A DNA stretch of 34,252 nt from Bacillota bacterium (lineage in GTDB: Bacteria; Bacillota_C; Negativicutes; JAEYSJ01): positions 1 through 34,252 of the forward strand of contig JAEYSJ010000020.1 in NCBI GenBank assembly GCA_023434855.1, given 5' to 3'. The notes under the pieces are model-generated. The model saw only the letters and a list, made by a program, of their open reading frames with translations. It made no database searches and was not told where the DNA came from. The stretch's first letter is position 1; the number at the start of each line of letters is the position of its first letter. A program made the position numbers and the translations under genes. Shown piece by piece: positions 16,291 to 23,698 of this stretch.

Positions 16291-16303
16291 ATGTCTGTTT
16301 TGT

Positions 16304-16391
16304 TGGTGCCGAAGGCCGGACTCGAACCGGCACGTGGGGCTACCACGCTTGATTTTGAGTCAAGTGCGTCTGCCAATTCCGCCACTTCGGC
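16304..16391 (-). tRNA. tRNA-Leu (anticodon CAA)
   Basis: A cloverleaf on the minus strand: acceptor GCCGAAG pairs with CTTCGGC, the anticodon stem CTTGA/TCAAG encloses loop CTCAAAA (anticodon CAA), a long class II variable arm CGTGG/CCACG is present, the T arm contains GGTTCGAGTCC, and the 3' CCA is encoded. It differs from the copy at 20834-20921 by a paired change in the variable arm. Confidence 0.96.
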
Positions 16392-16483
16392 ATATTGCTT
16401 TCGAACAATAAATATAATACACTATCTGACTAACTATTGTCAAGTCTAAGTGCTAAATCAATCAGGGGTAAGGAGAGGATGCC

Positions 16484-17179
16484 ATGAAACGGACAGATCA
16501 TGTGGAAAGTCATTTTACGTCCTCGGAAACTGTTAAGGATATTATTATTGGAATGTCGGACGGACTAACAGTTCCATTTGCTCTTGCCGCCGGATTATCC
16601 GGGGCAATAGCATCAACAGGCATTGTCGTTACGGCTGGCCTGGCCGAAATAGCTGCAGGCTCAATTTCTATGGGACTAGGCGGGTTTTTAGCGGCGCGGG
16701 GCGAAGCAGAGCATTACGCAAGTGAACTGTTAAGGGAACAGCAGGAAACCCGGGACCGGTTAGCTGATGAAGAAAAGGAAATCGTTGATATTTTCAGTTC
16801 ATATGGTATTACGGAAAAGGAATGCAGCTCAGTTGTTGAGGCGTTAAAAAGAAATCCTGAACAGATGGTTGATTTTATGATGAAATTTGAACTGGGATTA
16901 GAAGAACCTGACCCGCAGAGGGCTGTAAATAGTGCGGCTACGATAGCGGGTTCCTATGCCGCGGCCGGTATTATCCCGTTGCTTCCTTATATCATAGCTA
17001 CAAATATGCGTTTAGCGCTTACTCTGTCAATCTTAATTACGATATGCGCTTTATTTATTTTTGGCTATTTAAAAGGACGCTTTTTGGGAACAAAACCCTG
17101 GCGTAGTGCATTTCAGACAACCTTAATAGGAGGAGCAGCAGCCAGTGCGGCATATTTTCTTGCAAGATTATTTTCTTAG
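16484..17179 (+). CDS. VIT1/CCC1-family metal ion transporter
   Basis: 231 residues, with ribosome site AAGGAGAGG. The N-terminal family block is clear: DIIIGMSDGLTVPFALAAGL, with SDGL/VPFA as signature, then AGSISMGLGGFLAARGE. A charged, Glu-rich middle part (about residues 75-125, EEKEIVDIFSSYGI) corresponds to the metal-binding cytoplasmic domain. Three hydrophobic segments then give about five membrane helices in total. Family members move Fe2+ or Mn2+ out of the cytoplasm. It stands alone between the first tRNA-Leu and kdpD with no visible metal-responsive regulator. Confidence 0.88.
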   Translation: MKRTDHVESHFTSSETVKDIIIGMSDGLTVPFALAAGLSGAIASTGIVVTAGLAEIAAGSISMGLGGFLAARGEAEHYASELLREQQETRDRLADEEKEIVDIFSSYGITEKECSSVVEALKRNPEQMVDFMMKFELGLEEPDPQRAVNSAATIAGSYAAAGIIPLLPYIIATNMRLALTLSILITICALFIFGYLKGRFLGTKPWRSAFQTTLIGGAAASAAYFLARLFS

Positions 17180-17363
17180 GTCCGGTTTCTTACATATGTT
17201 TGTTTTTCTTCCAGCCCCATATTTACCACAGACAGGGGTAAAATAGTATTGTATAGCGAATTACTTGTGTATATTTAGGATACCTTTGCAAGGGAAGGAA
17301 AAGATAGCAAATATGTGGAATAAAATTATATAGCAATCTTGTTTATGGTTGGTGAGGTACCAC

Positions 17364-20087
17364 ATGCCCAAAGAAAAACAAGACTTCCGGCCAAACCCGG
17401 ATGAAATATTAGAAAAAATCAATAAAGATACTAAAGGAAAGCTGACTGTCTTTTTAGGCGCGGCTGCCGGTGTGGGCAAAACTTACACTATGCTGGAAGC
17501 AGCTCATAACCGGATAAAAGAAGGTATAGATGTGACCATTGGCTGGATTGAAACCCACGGGCGCATCGAAACTGAAAATCTGGTGGCCGGTTTACCCCGG
17601 ATTGCTCCCAAATTGATCCAATACCATGGTAAAGAACTAACAGAGATGGATATTGATGCCATTTTGGCAAAAAAACCGGAGATAGTCCTGGTAGATGAAC
17701 TTGCTCATACCAATATACCCGGCTCCCGCCACATCCGGCGTTTTCAGGATGTGGAGGAACTATTACAGGCCGGAATTGATGTATACACGACACTCAATAT
17801 TCAACATATTGAAAGCCTCAATGATGTGGTGGCTCAAATAACAGGTGTGATCATCCGGGAAACAGTACCTGACCATATCGTTGAACAGGCTGATACGATC
17901 AGACTTATTGACATACCCTCCGAGGAACTTATCAAGCGTCTTAAAGAAGGTAAAGTGTATATTCCCGGACAAGCCGAGCAAGCATTGAAAAAATTCTTCC
18001 GGCCCGGCAACATTAACGCTCTGCGGGAACTGTCCCTGCGTTTTACCGCCAGCCGGGTAGAACAGGACTTGGAAGAGTATATGCGGTCACACCAGATCGC
18101 AGGCCCTTGGCCTGCTGCAGAGCGTGTCATGGTGTGTGTCAGCGCCAGCCCGTTCTCTGCCCGGCTTATCCGTGCAGCCAGACGGCTGGCGGGGGGCTTG
18201 CACGCTGAACTTTTGGCGGTTCATGTTGAGACGCCAGCCCGGCGTTTCCCCATGGGGGACAAAGAACGGGACCGTGTCGTGCGTAACCTGCAATTAGCCG
18301 AAGAATTAGGTGGAAAGACATTAACTCTGCTGGGAAAAAATTTAGTACAGGAAATACTGGATGCAGCAAGGACCCATAACGTGACAGCCATTGTTATCGG
18401 CAAACCGCAGCATAATCGTCTGTGGGAATTTATCCATGGTTCATTGGTGGATACTTTAATTCGCAAAAGCGGCAATATCAACGTATACGTTATTCAGGAA
18501 ACTGCTGAAGAGGAACACCAGCCAGGGGTAAAAACCGCCTTGCCTGCGCCGCCGCCGGTACCTTGGCTTCATTTTGGCGGTGGTTTGCTTATGGCTGCAA
18601 TAATTACTACCCTTAGCTGGATATTTAAACCGCAACTGGAACTTGTGAACATTGCTCTTTTATATTTGCTCCCTGTATTGCTAACCGCTGTATGGTGGGG
18701 CCGGTGGCCTTCTTATGTTACGGCTCTGGCTAGTGTTTTAGCTTACGACTTTTTATTTGTACCGCCAATTATGACTTTTTCAGTATATGATATCCGTTAT
18801 ATCTGGAGCTTTGCGATCTTTCTTATTGTATCCTTTCTTATTGGCGGAAGAACGGAACTGTTACGGTTAGAGGCAAAAGCAGCCCGGCAGCGCGAGAAAA
18901 GTATTCGTGCCCTCTATGAATTCAGCAGGGAGATTGCCGCCGTAGTTGATCTGGAACAGATTGCCCAGGCTTTAGCCAGCCATACAGGCGAAACCATTGA
19001 CCGGTATACGATGGTGCTGCTGCCGGACATTAATGACAAGTTGGCTGTGCAGGGTGCTTATCAACGTGAGAATTCATCAGATTTGGAGAAGAAGCTATCT
19101 TTGCCGGAACCTGAATACGCCGTGGCCGACTGGGCTTTTCGACACGGACAGGTGGCAGGCCGATCTACAGAAACATTACCGGGAGTAAAATATTTATATG
19201 TGCCTCTGATTACCGGAGACAGGGTGAGCGGTCTTTTTGCCGTCGAAATTGCCGACAAAAAGGTAACACCTGAAGAACGGCGGCTGATAGATGCCTGGGC
19301 ACGCCTGGCCGCTATAGCCGTAGAGCGGGTTAAGCTTTTCCAACAGGCTCGGCAGGCTGCCTTGCTGGTGGAGTCGGACCGGCTGCGTACAGCGCTGTTC
19401 AACTCAATTTCCCATGAATTGCGAACACCATTATCTGCAATAACCGGCGCAGTATCCACTTTACTGGATACCGCCGTTGATTATAGTAAAGAAACTCGCA
19501 ATGAGCTTCTGGATACTATTCAGGAAGGGGCAACCCGGATGGAGCGGGTGGTATCGAACTTGCTGGACACTGCCCGTTTAGAAAGCGGTATGCTCAGACT
19601 TAAAACCGATTGGTGCGATGTAGTAGATATTGTTGGTGCAGCTCTGCGCCGGATTGGGGATGTAACTAAAAAATATGTTATTAAAACCGAAATGCCGGCT
19701 GATTTGACTTTTATCCGTGCCGACTGTGTGTTATTGGAACAAGTGCTTGTCAACTTAATTGATAATGCCGTAAAATACTCGCCCATTGGCAGTGCCATCA
19801 CCATTGCGGCCGCCAGTGAGGATGAAATGGTGAGAATATCAGTGCTTGATAATGGTCCGGGTATTTCGGAAGACGATTTGGACAGCATATTTGAAAAATT
19901 TTACCGTTCCCGGCGATCCGGGCAGGTGTCAGGAACAGGTTTGGGATTATCTATCTGTAAAACAATTGTTGAAGCACATGGCGGACACATCTGGGCGCAA
20001 AACCGTCCTGGCGGAGGCGCTGACGTGACTTTCGTTATTCCTGCCCGGAGTGACGATGTGGTTATGCCTCATAAGGCAGGTGAATAA
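17364..20087 (+). CDS. kdpD: KdpD sensor histidine kinase
   Basis: 907 residues, full length. ATG 17364 follows GAGGTACC; a TTG at 17349 would add five residues. Order: KdpD N-terminal domain with Walker A GAAAGVGKT (residues 32-40) and VLVDELAHTN; a universal-stress-like domain (about 250-370); four membrane helices (about 395-500); a GAF-like region (about 520-660); HisKA with SISHELRTPLSA (phospho-accepting His about residue 684); and HATPase with NLIDNAVKYS, DNGPGI and GTGLGLSI. It senses K+ limitation or osmotic stress (and c-di-AMP in Firmicutes) and phosphorylates KdpE. No kdpFABC pump genes are in the window. Confidence 0.95.
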   Translation: MPKEKQDFRPNPDEILEKINKDTKGKLTVFLGAAAGVGKTYTMLEAAHNRIKEGIDVTIGWIETHGRIETENLVAGLPRIAPKLIQYHGKELTEMDIDAILAKKPEIVLVDELAHTNIPGSRHIRRFQDVEELLQAGIDVYTTLNIQHIESLNDVVAQITGVIIRETVPDHIVEQADTIRLIDIPSEELIKRLKEGKVYIPGQAEQALKKFFRPGNINALRELSLRFTASRVEQDLEEYMRSHQIAGPWPAAERVMVCVSASPFSARLIRAARRLAGGLHAELLAVHVETPARRFPMGDKERDRVVRNLQLAEELGGKTLTLLGKNLVQEILDAARTHNVTAIVIGKPQHNRLWEFIHGSLVDTLIRKSGNINVYVIQETAEEEHQPGVKTALPAPPPVPWLHFGGGLLMAAIITTLSWIFKPQLELVNIALLYLLPVLLTAVWWGRWPSYVTALASVLAYDFLFVPPIMTFSVYDIRYIWSFAIFLIVSFLIGGRTELLRLEAKAARQREKSIRALYEFSREIAAVVDLEQIAQALASHTGETIDRYTMVLLPDINDKLAVQGAYQRENSSDLEKKLSLPEPEYAVADWAFRHGQVAGRSTETLPGVKYLYVPLITGDRVSGLFAVEIADKKVTPEERRLIDAWARLAAIAVERVKLFQQARQAALLVESDRLRTALFNSISHELRTPLSAITGAVSTLLDTAVDYSKETRNELLDTIQEGATRMERVVSNLLDTARLESGMLRLKTDWCDVVDIVGAALRRIGDVTKKYVIKTEMPADLTFIRADCVLLEQVLVNLIDNAVKYSPIGSAITIAAASEDEMVRISVLDNGPGISEDDLDSIFEKFYRSRRSGQVSGTGLGLSICKTIVEAHGGHIWAQNRPGGGADVTFVIPARSDDVVMPHKAGE

Positions 20088-20088
20088 T

Positions 20089-20778
20089 ATGACAGACAAA
20101 GGACTGAGAGTATTAATAATTGATGATGAAGCTCAGATCCGAAAACTCTTAAAGGTATCGTTAACCGCAAATGGTTATTATCTGGAAGAAGCAGCGACAG
20201 GGCAGGAAGGTATCAATCGAGCGGCTATCTTTAAGCCTGACCTGATAATAGTGGATCTTGGTCTGCCGGACATGGACGGAAAGACTGTTGTACGGGAAAT
20301 CCGCGAGTGGTCAAAATCGCCGATTATCATCCTGACAGCACATGACTTGGAACAGGAAAAAATTGATGCTTTGGATGCAGGGGCCGATGATTATGTGACT
20401 AAGCCTTTTAGTATGGGTGAGCTTATGGCCCGGATGCGGGTTTGTCTTCGCCGCATTGTTGATGCTGAGAGTGAACCGGTGCTGACTTGTGGCGGTTTAA
20501 CTGTGGATTTGGTACAACGTCGTGTAACCTTGGAGGATAGAGAAATCAAGCTTACACCTACGGAGTACGAAATAATTAAAATAATGGCCCTACACGCAGG
20601 TAGGGTATTGACCCACAAGCAATTATTGAAAGCTGTTTGGGGAATTTCATATAATGAGGATAGTCATTATATCCGGGTATATATCGGACAATTACGGCGG
20701 AAGATTGAGAAAGATCCTGCTCAGCCGCATTATATAATAACAGAGTCAGGCGTAGGCTACCGGCTAATGTGCCGGTAG
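20089..20778 (+). CDS. kdpE: KdpE response regulator (OmpR type)
   Basis: 229 residues. ATG 20089 follows the kdpD stop by one base, with AAGGCAGGTG as ribosome site inside kdpD. Receiver domain: acidic pair DDE near residue 11, phospho-acceptor Asp in VDLGLPDMDG (about residue 56), and the Lys of KPFS. A winged-helix DNA-binding domain closes the protein (LTPTEYEIIKIMALHAGRVL, then YIRVYIGQLRRKIE). Partner of KdpD; the classical target is the kdpFABC promoter, not seen here. Confidence 0.95.
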   Translation: MTDKGLRVLIIDDEAQIRKLLKVSLTANGYYLEEAATGQEGINRAAIFKPDLIIVDLGLPDMDGKTVVREIREWSKSPIIILTAHDLEQEKIDALDAGADDYVTKPFSMGELMARMRVCLRRIVDAESEPVLTCGGLTVDLVQRRVTLEDREIKLTPTEYEIIKIMALHAGRVLTHKQLLKAVWGISYNEDSHYIRVYIGQLRRKIEKDPAQPHYIITESGVGYRLMCR

Positions 20779-20790
20779 CTTCGGAAAAAT

Positions 20791-20821
20791 AAAAAAACCT
20801 TATGATATAAAATCATAAGGT
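20791..20821 (-). terminator. Terminator of the second tRNA-Leu
   Basis: ACCTTATGAT (20797-20806) pairs with 20812-20821. On the minus strand the stem is followed by seven T residues; on the plus strand there is no T run, so it serves mainly the tRNA. Confidence 0.8.
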
Positions 20822-20833
20822 CAGGTATTTGTA

Positions 20834-20921
20834 TGGTGCCGAAGGCCGGACTCGAACCGGCACGTAGGGCTACTACGCTTGATTTTGAGTCAAGTGCGTC
20901 TGCCAATTCCGCCACTTCGGC
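20834..20921 (-). tRNA. tRNA-Leu (anticodon CAA), second copy
   Basis: Same cloverleaf as 16304-16391, with the same anticodon loop CTCAAAA and encoded CCA. One base pair of the long variable arm is changed on both sides (G-C to A-T), so pairing is kept. Confidence 0.96.
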
Positions 20922-21052
20922 ATATTTTGTTCCTAAAGGGTACTTTCATATAATAGCATTATGTATGTTTGCCGTCAAGCTTTATTAGTCAATCGCTTTA
21001 AGGGAATTATTGTGCAGTAAAAATTGTAAAATATGATTACAGGGGTGATTGA

Positions 21053-21520
21053 ATGGATACCAAAGAAGGCAGCAATTTTGACAAGCAAGTGCTGAAAAAC
21101 AAACTAAGCAAACTGCAGTACGAAGTTACTCAGGAAAATGCAACAGAACGGCCTTTTCAGAACGAATTCTGGGACAATAACCGTGAGGGTATCTACGTGG
21201 ATATAGTGTCCGGAGAACCCCTGTTCAGTTCGCTGGATAAATTTGATTCAGGATGCGGCTGGCCAAGCTTTACCAGGCCGCTTAAGCCGGAAAATATCCG
21301 GGAAAATATGGATAAAAGCCATGCGATGATTCGTACGGAAGTGCGGAGTGCAGGTGCTGATTCGCATTTAGGTCACGTTTTTAATGATGGTCCCGCGCCG
21401 ACAGGGATACGTTATTGTATTAATTCTGCCGCCCTGCGGTTTATTCTCAAAGAGGCGCTGGCTAAAGAAGGATATGGTGAATTTTTAAGCTTATTTGAAA
21501 ATAGGGTAAAGCCCCGCTGA
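21053..21520 (+). CDS. msrB: Peptide-methionine (R)-S-oxide reductase MsrB
   Basis: 155 residues. MsrB signatures: [40 protein letters not shown] with the catalytic Cys about residue 122, and NSAALRF after it. The two CxxC zinc pairs of some MsrB forms are absent, so it belongs to the zinc-free class; the recycling Cys is probably that of GCGWPSF. It repairs R-methionine sulfoxide in cytoplasmic proteins with thioredoxin. It is a single gene, with a terminator that overlaps its stop codon; no msrA is next to it. Confidence 0.94.
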   Translation: MDTKEGSNFDKQVLKNKLSKLQYEVTQENATERPFQNEFWDNNREGIYVDIVSGEPLFSSLDKFDSGCGWPSFTRPLKPENIRENMDKSHAMIRTEVRSAGADSHLGHVFNDGPAPTGIRYCINSAALRFILKEALAKEGYGEFLSLFENRVKPR

Positions 21521-21543
21521 TGCGGGCTTTACCCTATTTTTTG
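21498..21543 (+). terminator. Terminator overlapping the msrB stop
   Basis: AAAATAGGGTAAAGCCC pairs with GGGCTTTACCCTATTTT around a loop that contains the TGA stop, then more T residues. Confidence 0.88.
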
Positions 21544-21568
21544 CCGGTATGTACCAAATTGTCTATTC

Positions 21569-21597
21569 GTACCCGGTTTCGTTACACCGAGAGGTAC
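21569..21597. promoter_or_regulatory. Nested inverted repeat upstream of a sigma-54-like promoter
   Basis: GTACC (21569-21573) with GGTAC (21593-21597), enclosing CGGT (21574-21577) with ACCG (21586-21589). It lies about 50-80 bases before the -24 element, where an enhancer-binding protein would sit. The role is inferred from position only. Confidence 0.35.
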
Positions 21598-21649
21598 TCT
21601 AAACAGATCCGACAGGGCAGATGTAATTGAATTTCGGAAGTTTTTGGCT

Positions 21650-21666
21650 TTGGTATGTTTATTGCA
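21650..21666 (+). promoter_or_regulatory. Sigma-54-type (-24/-12) promoter candidate
   Basis: TTGGTATGTTTATTGCA has the invariant GG and GC exactly 10 bases apart and the consensus TTGC with A after it. It lies about 85 bases before the 72-codon ORF. Confidence 0.5.
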
Positions 21667-21751
21667 TAACAACTTATTATGTGTTCTTTAGAAAACATTA
21701 AAGCAATAAGTACTACCAGCTATACATTATTTATTTAAGGAGAGATGTTAC

Positions 21752-21970
21752 ATGTTAAAAAAGCAAATGCACTGCCATTTCTCTGATAGGAGACTAAAAA
21801 ATTTGCCTGGCAATGATAATAACTATAATTTCCCTATAGCAAAAGTACCGCGTTTAGCAATGATGGCTATCAAACCTAATGGCGCCGCAGCTGAGTATTT
21901 TGAAAATACTACCCAGCTCCAAAACAATTCGTCCCAATGGGTGTCCATATATTTTTTCGGTTTAAATTAA
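21752..21970 (+). CDS. 72-residue hypothetical protein
   Basis: ATG 21752 behind AAGGAGAGATG, a strong ribosome site. The peptide starts MLKKQMHCHFSDRRLKNLPG and ends VSIYFFGLN. It has one Cys, is Asn-rich (GNDNNYNF, QLQNNSSQ), and has no signal peptide or membrane helix. I do not recognise it. It has its own sigma-54-like promoter upstream and a terminator downstream (21988), so it looks like an independently controlled small gene rather than a chance frame. Confidence 0.55.
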   Translation: MLKKQMHCHFSDRRLKNLPGNDNNYNFPIAKVPRLAMMAIKPNGAAAEYFENTTQLQNNSSQWVSIYFFGLN

Positions 21971-21987
21971 AGTGTCCGCGTAATTAG

Positions 21988-22019
21988 ACATTGTGCCAGA
22001 TGCGGCATAATGTTTTTTT
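21988..22019 (+). terminator. Terminator after the 72-aa ORF
   Basis: ACATTGTGCC (21988-21997) pairs with 22004-22013 (one G-T pair), followed by TTTTTT. Confidence 0.85.
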
Positions 22020-22076
22020 ATAATATAAGAATGTATAAGTTCTCGGGTAGTAGGAAGTTCTGGGGGAGTGTTTTTG

Positions 22077-22190
22077 AACTACAGAGGACACAGAGGACAC
22101 AGAGTGGAACGGCGCGATACCCATCGCGCAGGAATAAAAAACTTCTCTGCGTCCTCTGTGTCCTCTGTGGTTAGCCGTATCCCTTGGCCT
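22077..22190. repeat. Dispersed hairpin repeat, full copy
   Basis: The left arm with two CACAGAGGA units (22077-22104) is mirrored by the right arm with GTCCTCTGT units (22145-22172), with about two mismatches over 28 bases. Between them is a second hairpin, GCGCGAT/ATCGCGC (22112-22118 with 22123-22129). The tail GTGGTTAGCCGTATCCC is also found at 10761-10803. This is a REP/MITE-like intergenic element. Short frames on both strands across it are not genes. The rest of the 21971-22406 gap shows only the terminator before it and the ribosome site of the next gene. Confidence 0.82.
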
Positions 22191-22406
22191 TTAGCAATTT
22201 TCTTATGGACTAGCCTAATGCCGCAGCCAATCGATAAATTATTTACGGATAGTCTATAGCCCGGCATCTCTATTGTATGCTATACTGAAAAAGGAAAAAG
22301 AGGATGTCCTTAGAATTTTTAGCTATTCCTAAAACAATTATTTTAAAAAAATAATCCCCACTTTGCAGAATTAGGTCTTGAATTAATTCCATAGGAGGCG
22401 AAAATT

Positions 22407-23486
22407 GTGCGAATCAAGTTCCGGTTATTGAAGAAACTACTGGCAACTTGTCTGATTGGTCTAATAATGGTTGTTCCGTCTCTTGCAGGCAGTGTAAAAG
22501 TTGAAGCAGCTAGTTTTGCTGAAGAATTGTTATATGGCGCTGCGGCTTTTGCCTATATTAATTGGCAATTGAATAATCTAAATGACAATCATCAAGCGGA
22601 TTTGTTGAAGCAAACTAAGCAACAAACCGGTGTAGATTATGATGAAGAAGCAAATACATATGTTCATAACATCAGTACCCGGTTAATGTCTAATGGAATA
22701 ATAAAAAACCATTACGCTGTATACATAACCCCCGAGAAAAAATTCAATGCCTTTTGTACCCTGGGGCATGTAATTGCTGTTAACAGAGGTGCAGTCGATC
22801 TGTTAAATGAGGATGAGCTTGCAGCTGTACTTGGTCATGAAATGGGGCATGGTGAGCACAGAGATCCTGTAGAAGGCACTAAAAAGATCTTAGGACTCAG
22901 TGTAATGATCGATCTGTATATTCAGAATAACCCAAACCTTACAAGTGAAGTGCTTGGTACCGTAGGCGGGAATTATGTGGCCAACGAAGTAATTACGATG
23001 CAGGAAGAATGGAATGCAGATAATGCAGGCTTTGATAATGCTGTTGCCGCCGGTTATAATCCGGGTGGTGGAGCTGCGTCGATGGTAAAGCTTCGCTCCC
23101 TGCTTGGTGAGTTATGGCATGAAGGTTTGAGCAAGGTCATAAACCCTAATAATCACCCGAAAACATCAGACCGGGTCAACAACTTTGCCAAACGCCTCAC
23201 CAACTATAGTAACGGACATGTAACAGTTAAAAATGATAAAACTGTACAAATCGACGGTCATGATGTTGTAACTCCGGTTAAGGCTAACGGCCGTTTGGCT
23301 GAGGAAAGAGCATATTTAATAGCAGGTAATCTGGCGAAAGTATACCATAACAATGCCGTTGCAACGGCATATGTGGGTGATAATGGCGCTGTTTATATCG
23401 GTGATCAACTGATTATGACCCCTGCCGAGAGCGATGCTGGCAACACTGAAGTGGCCGATGGAATTAATGCCGTTACCGGTAAATAG
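22407..23486 (+). CDS. Secreted M48-family metallopeptidase
   Basis: 359 residues, GTG start behind TAGGAGGCG. A signal peptide (LLATCLIGLIMVVPSLAG, cleavage near VEAAS) is followed by the zinc protease core with HExxH (LGHEMGHGEHRDP, about residues 141-153) and the third zinc ligand Glu in MQEEWNADNAG, as in M48 (Oma1/BepA/HtpX-like) enzymes. There are no extra membrane helices and no TPR repeats. The C-terminal 100 residues (AYVGDNGAVYIGDQLI part) form a small beta-rich tail. It probably acts outside the inner membrane in envelope protein quality control. Its neighbours give no further hint. Confidence 0.87.
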   Translation: MRIKFRLLKKLLATCLIGLIMVVPSLAGSVKVEAASFAEELLYGAAAFAYINWQLNNLNDNHQADLLKQTKQQTGVDYDEEANTYVHNISTRLMSNGIIKNHYAVYITPEKKFNAFCTLGHVIAVNRGAVDLLNEDELAAVLGHEMGHGEHRDPVEGTKKILGLSVMIDLYIQNNPNLTSEVLGTVGGNYVANEVITMQEEWNADNAGFDNAVAAGYNPGGGAASMVKLRSLLGELWHEGLSKVINPNNHPKTSDRVNNFAKRLTNYSNGHVTVKNDKTVQIDGHDVVTPVKANGRLAEERAYLIAGNLAKVYHNNAVATAYVGDNGAVYIGDQLIMTPAESDAGNTEVADGINAVTGK

Positions 23487-23501
23487 ATTTAGATATTTGT
23501 G

Positions 23502-23530
23502 TTGACAATAAAATAAAATCCGGTTATACT
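23502..23530 (+). promoter_or_regulatory. Promoter of tRNA-Arg
   Basis: TTGACA (23502-23507), 17-base spacer, TATACT (23525-23530), 24 bases before the mature tRNA 5' end. Confidence 0.85.
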
Positions 23531-23554
23531 ATACAAGTAGTCAAGACAAGCAGT

Positions 23555-23631
23555 GACTCCGTAGCTCAGCTGGATAGAGCGTTTGACTACGAATCAAAAG
23601 GTCACAGGTTCGAATCCTGTCGGGGTCGCCA
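23555..23631 (+). tRNA. tRNA-Arg (anticodon ACG)
   Basis: Acceptor GACTCCG with CGGGGTC (one T-G pair), D arm GCTCAGCTGGATAGAGC, anticodon loop CTACGAA (ACG; A34 is normally edited to inosine by TadA), T arm ACAGGTTCGAATCCTGT and encoded CCA. 77 bases. Confidence 0.97.
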
Positions 23632-23643
23632 TTTTGCATTAAA

Positions 23644-23676
23644 CAGCATCAAGAGATATACTCTTGGTGTTTTTTG
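23644..23676 (+). terminator. Terminator of tRNA-Arg
   Basis: ATCAAGAG/CTCTTGGT stem with an ATATA loop, followed by GTTTTTTG. Confidence 0.75.
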
Positions 23677-23698
23677 TTATGAAAAAGGAGTTTTGCCT

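Noticed and set aside
22068..22267. Overlapping ORFs of about 60 residues on both strands
   Set aside because: They consist of the dispersed hairpin repeat, and mirror frames of a palindrome are expected. Neither has a credible conserved product.
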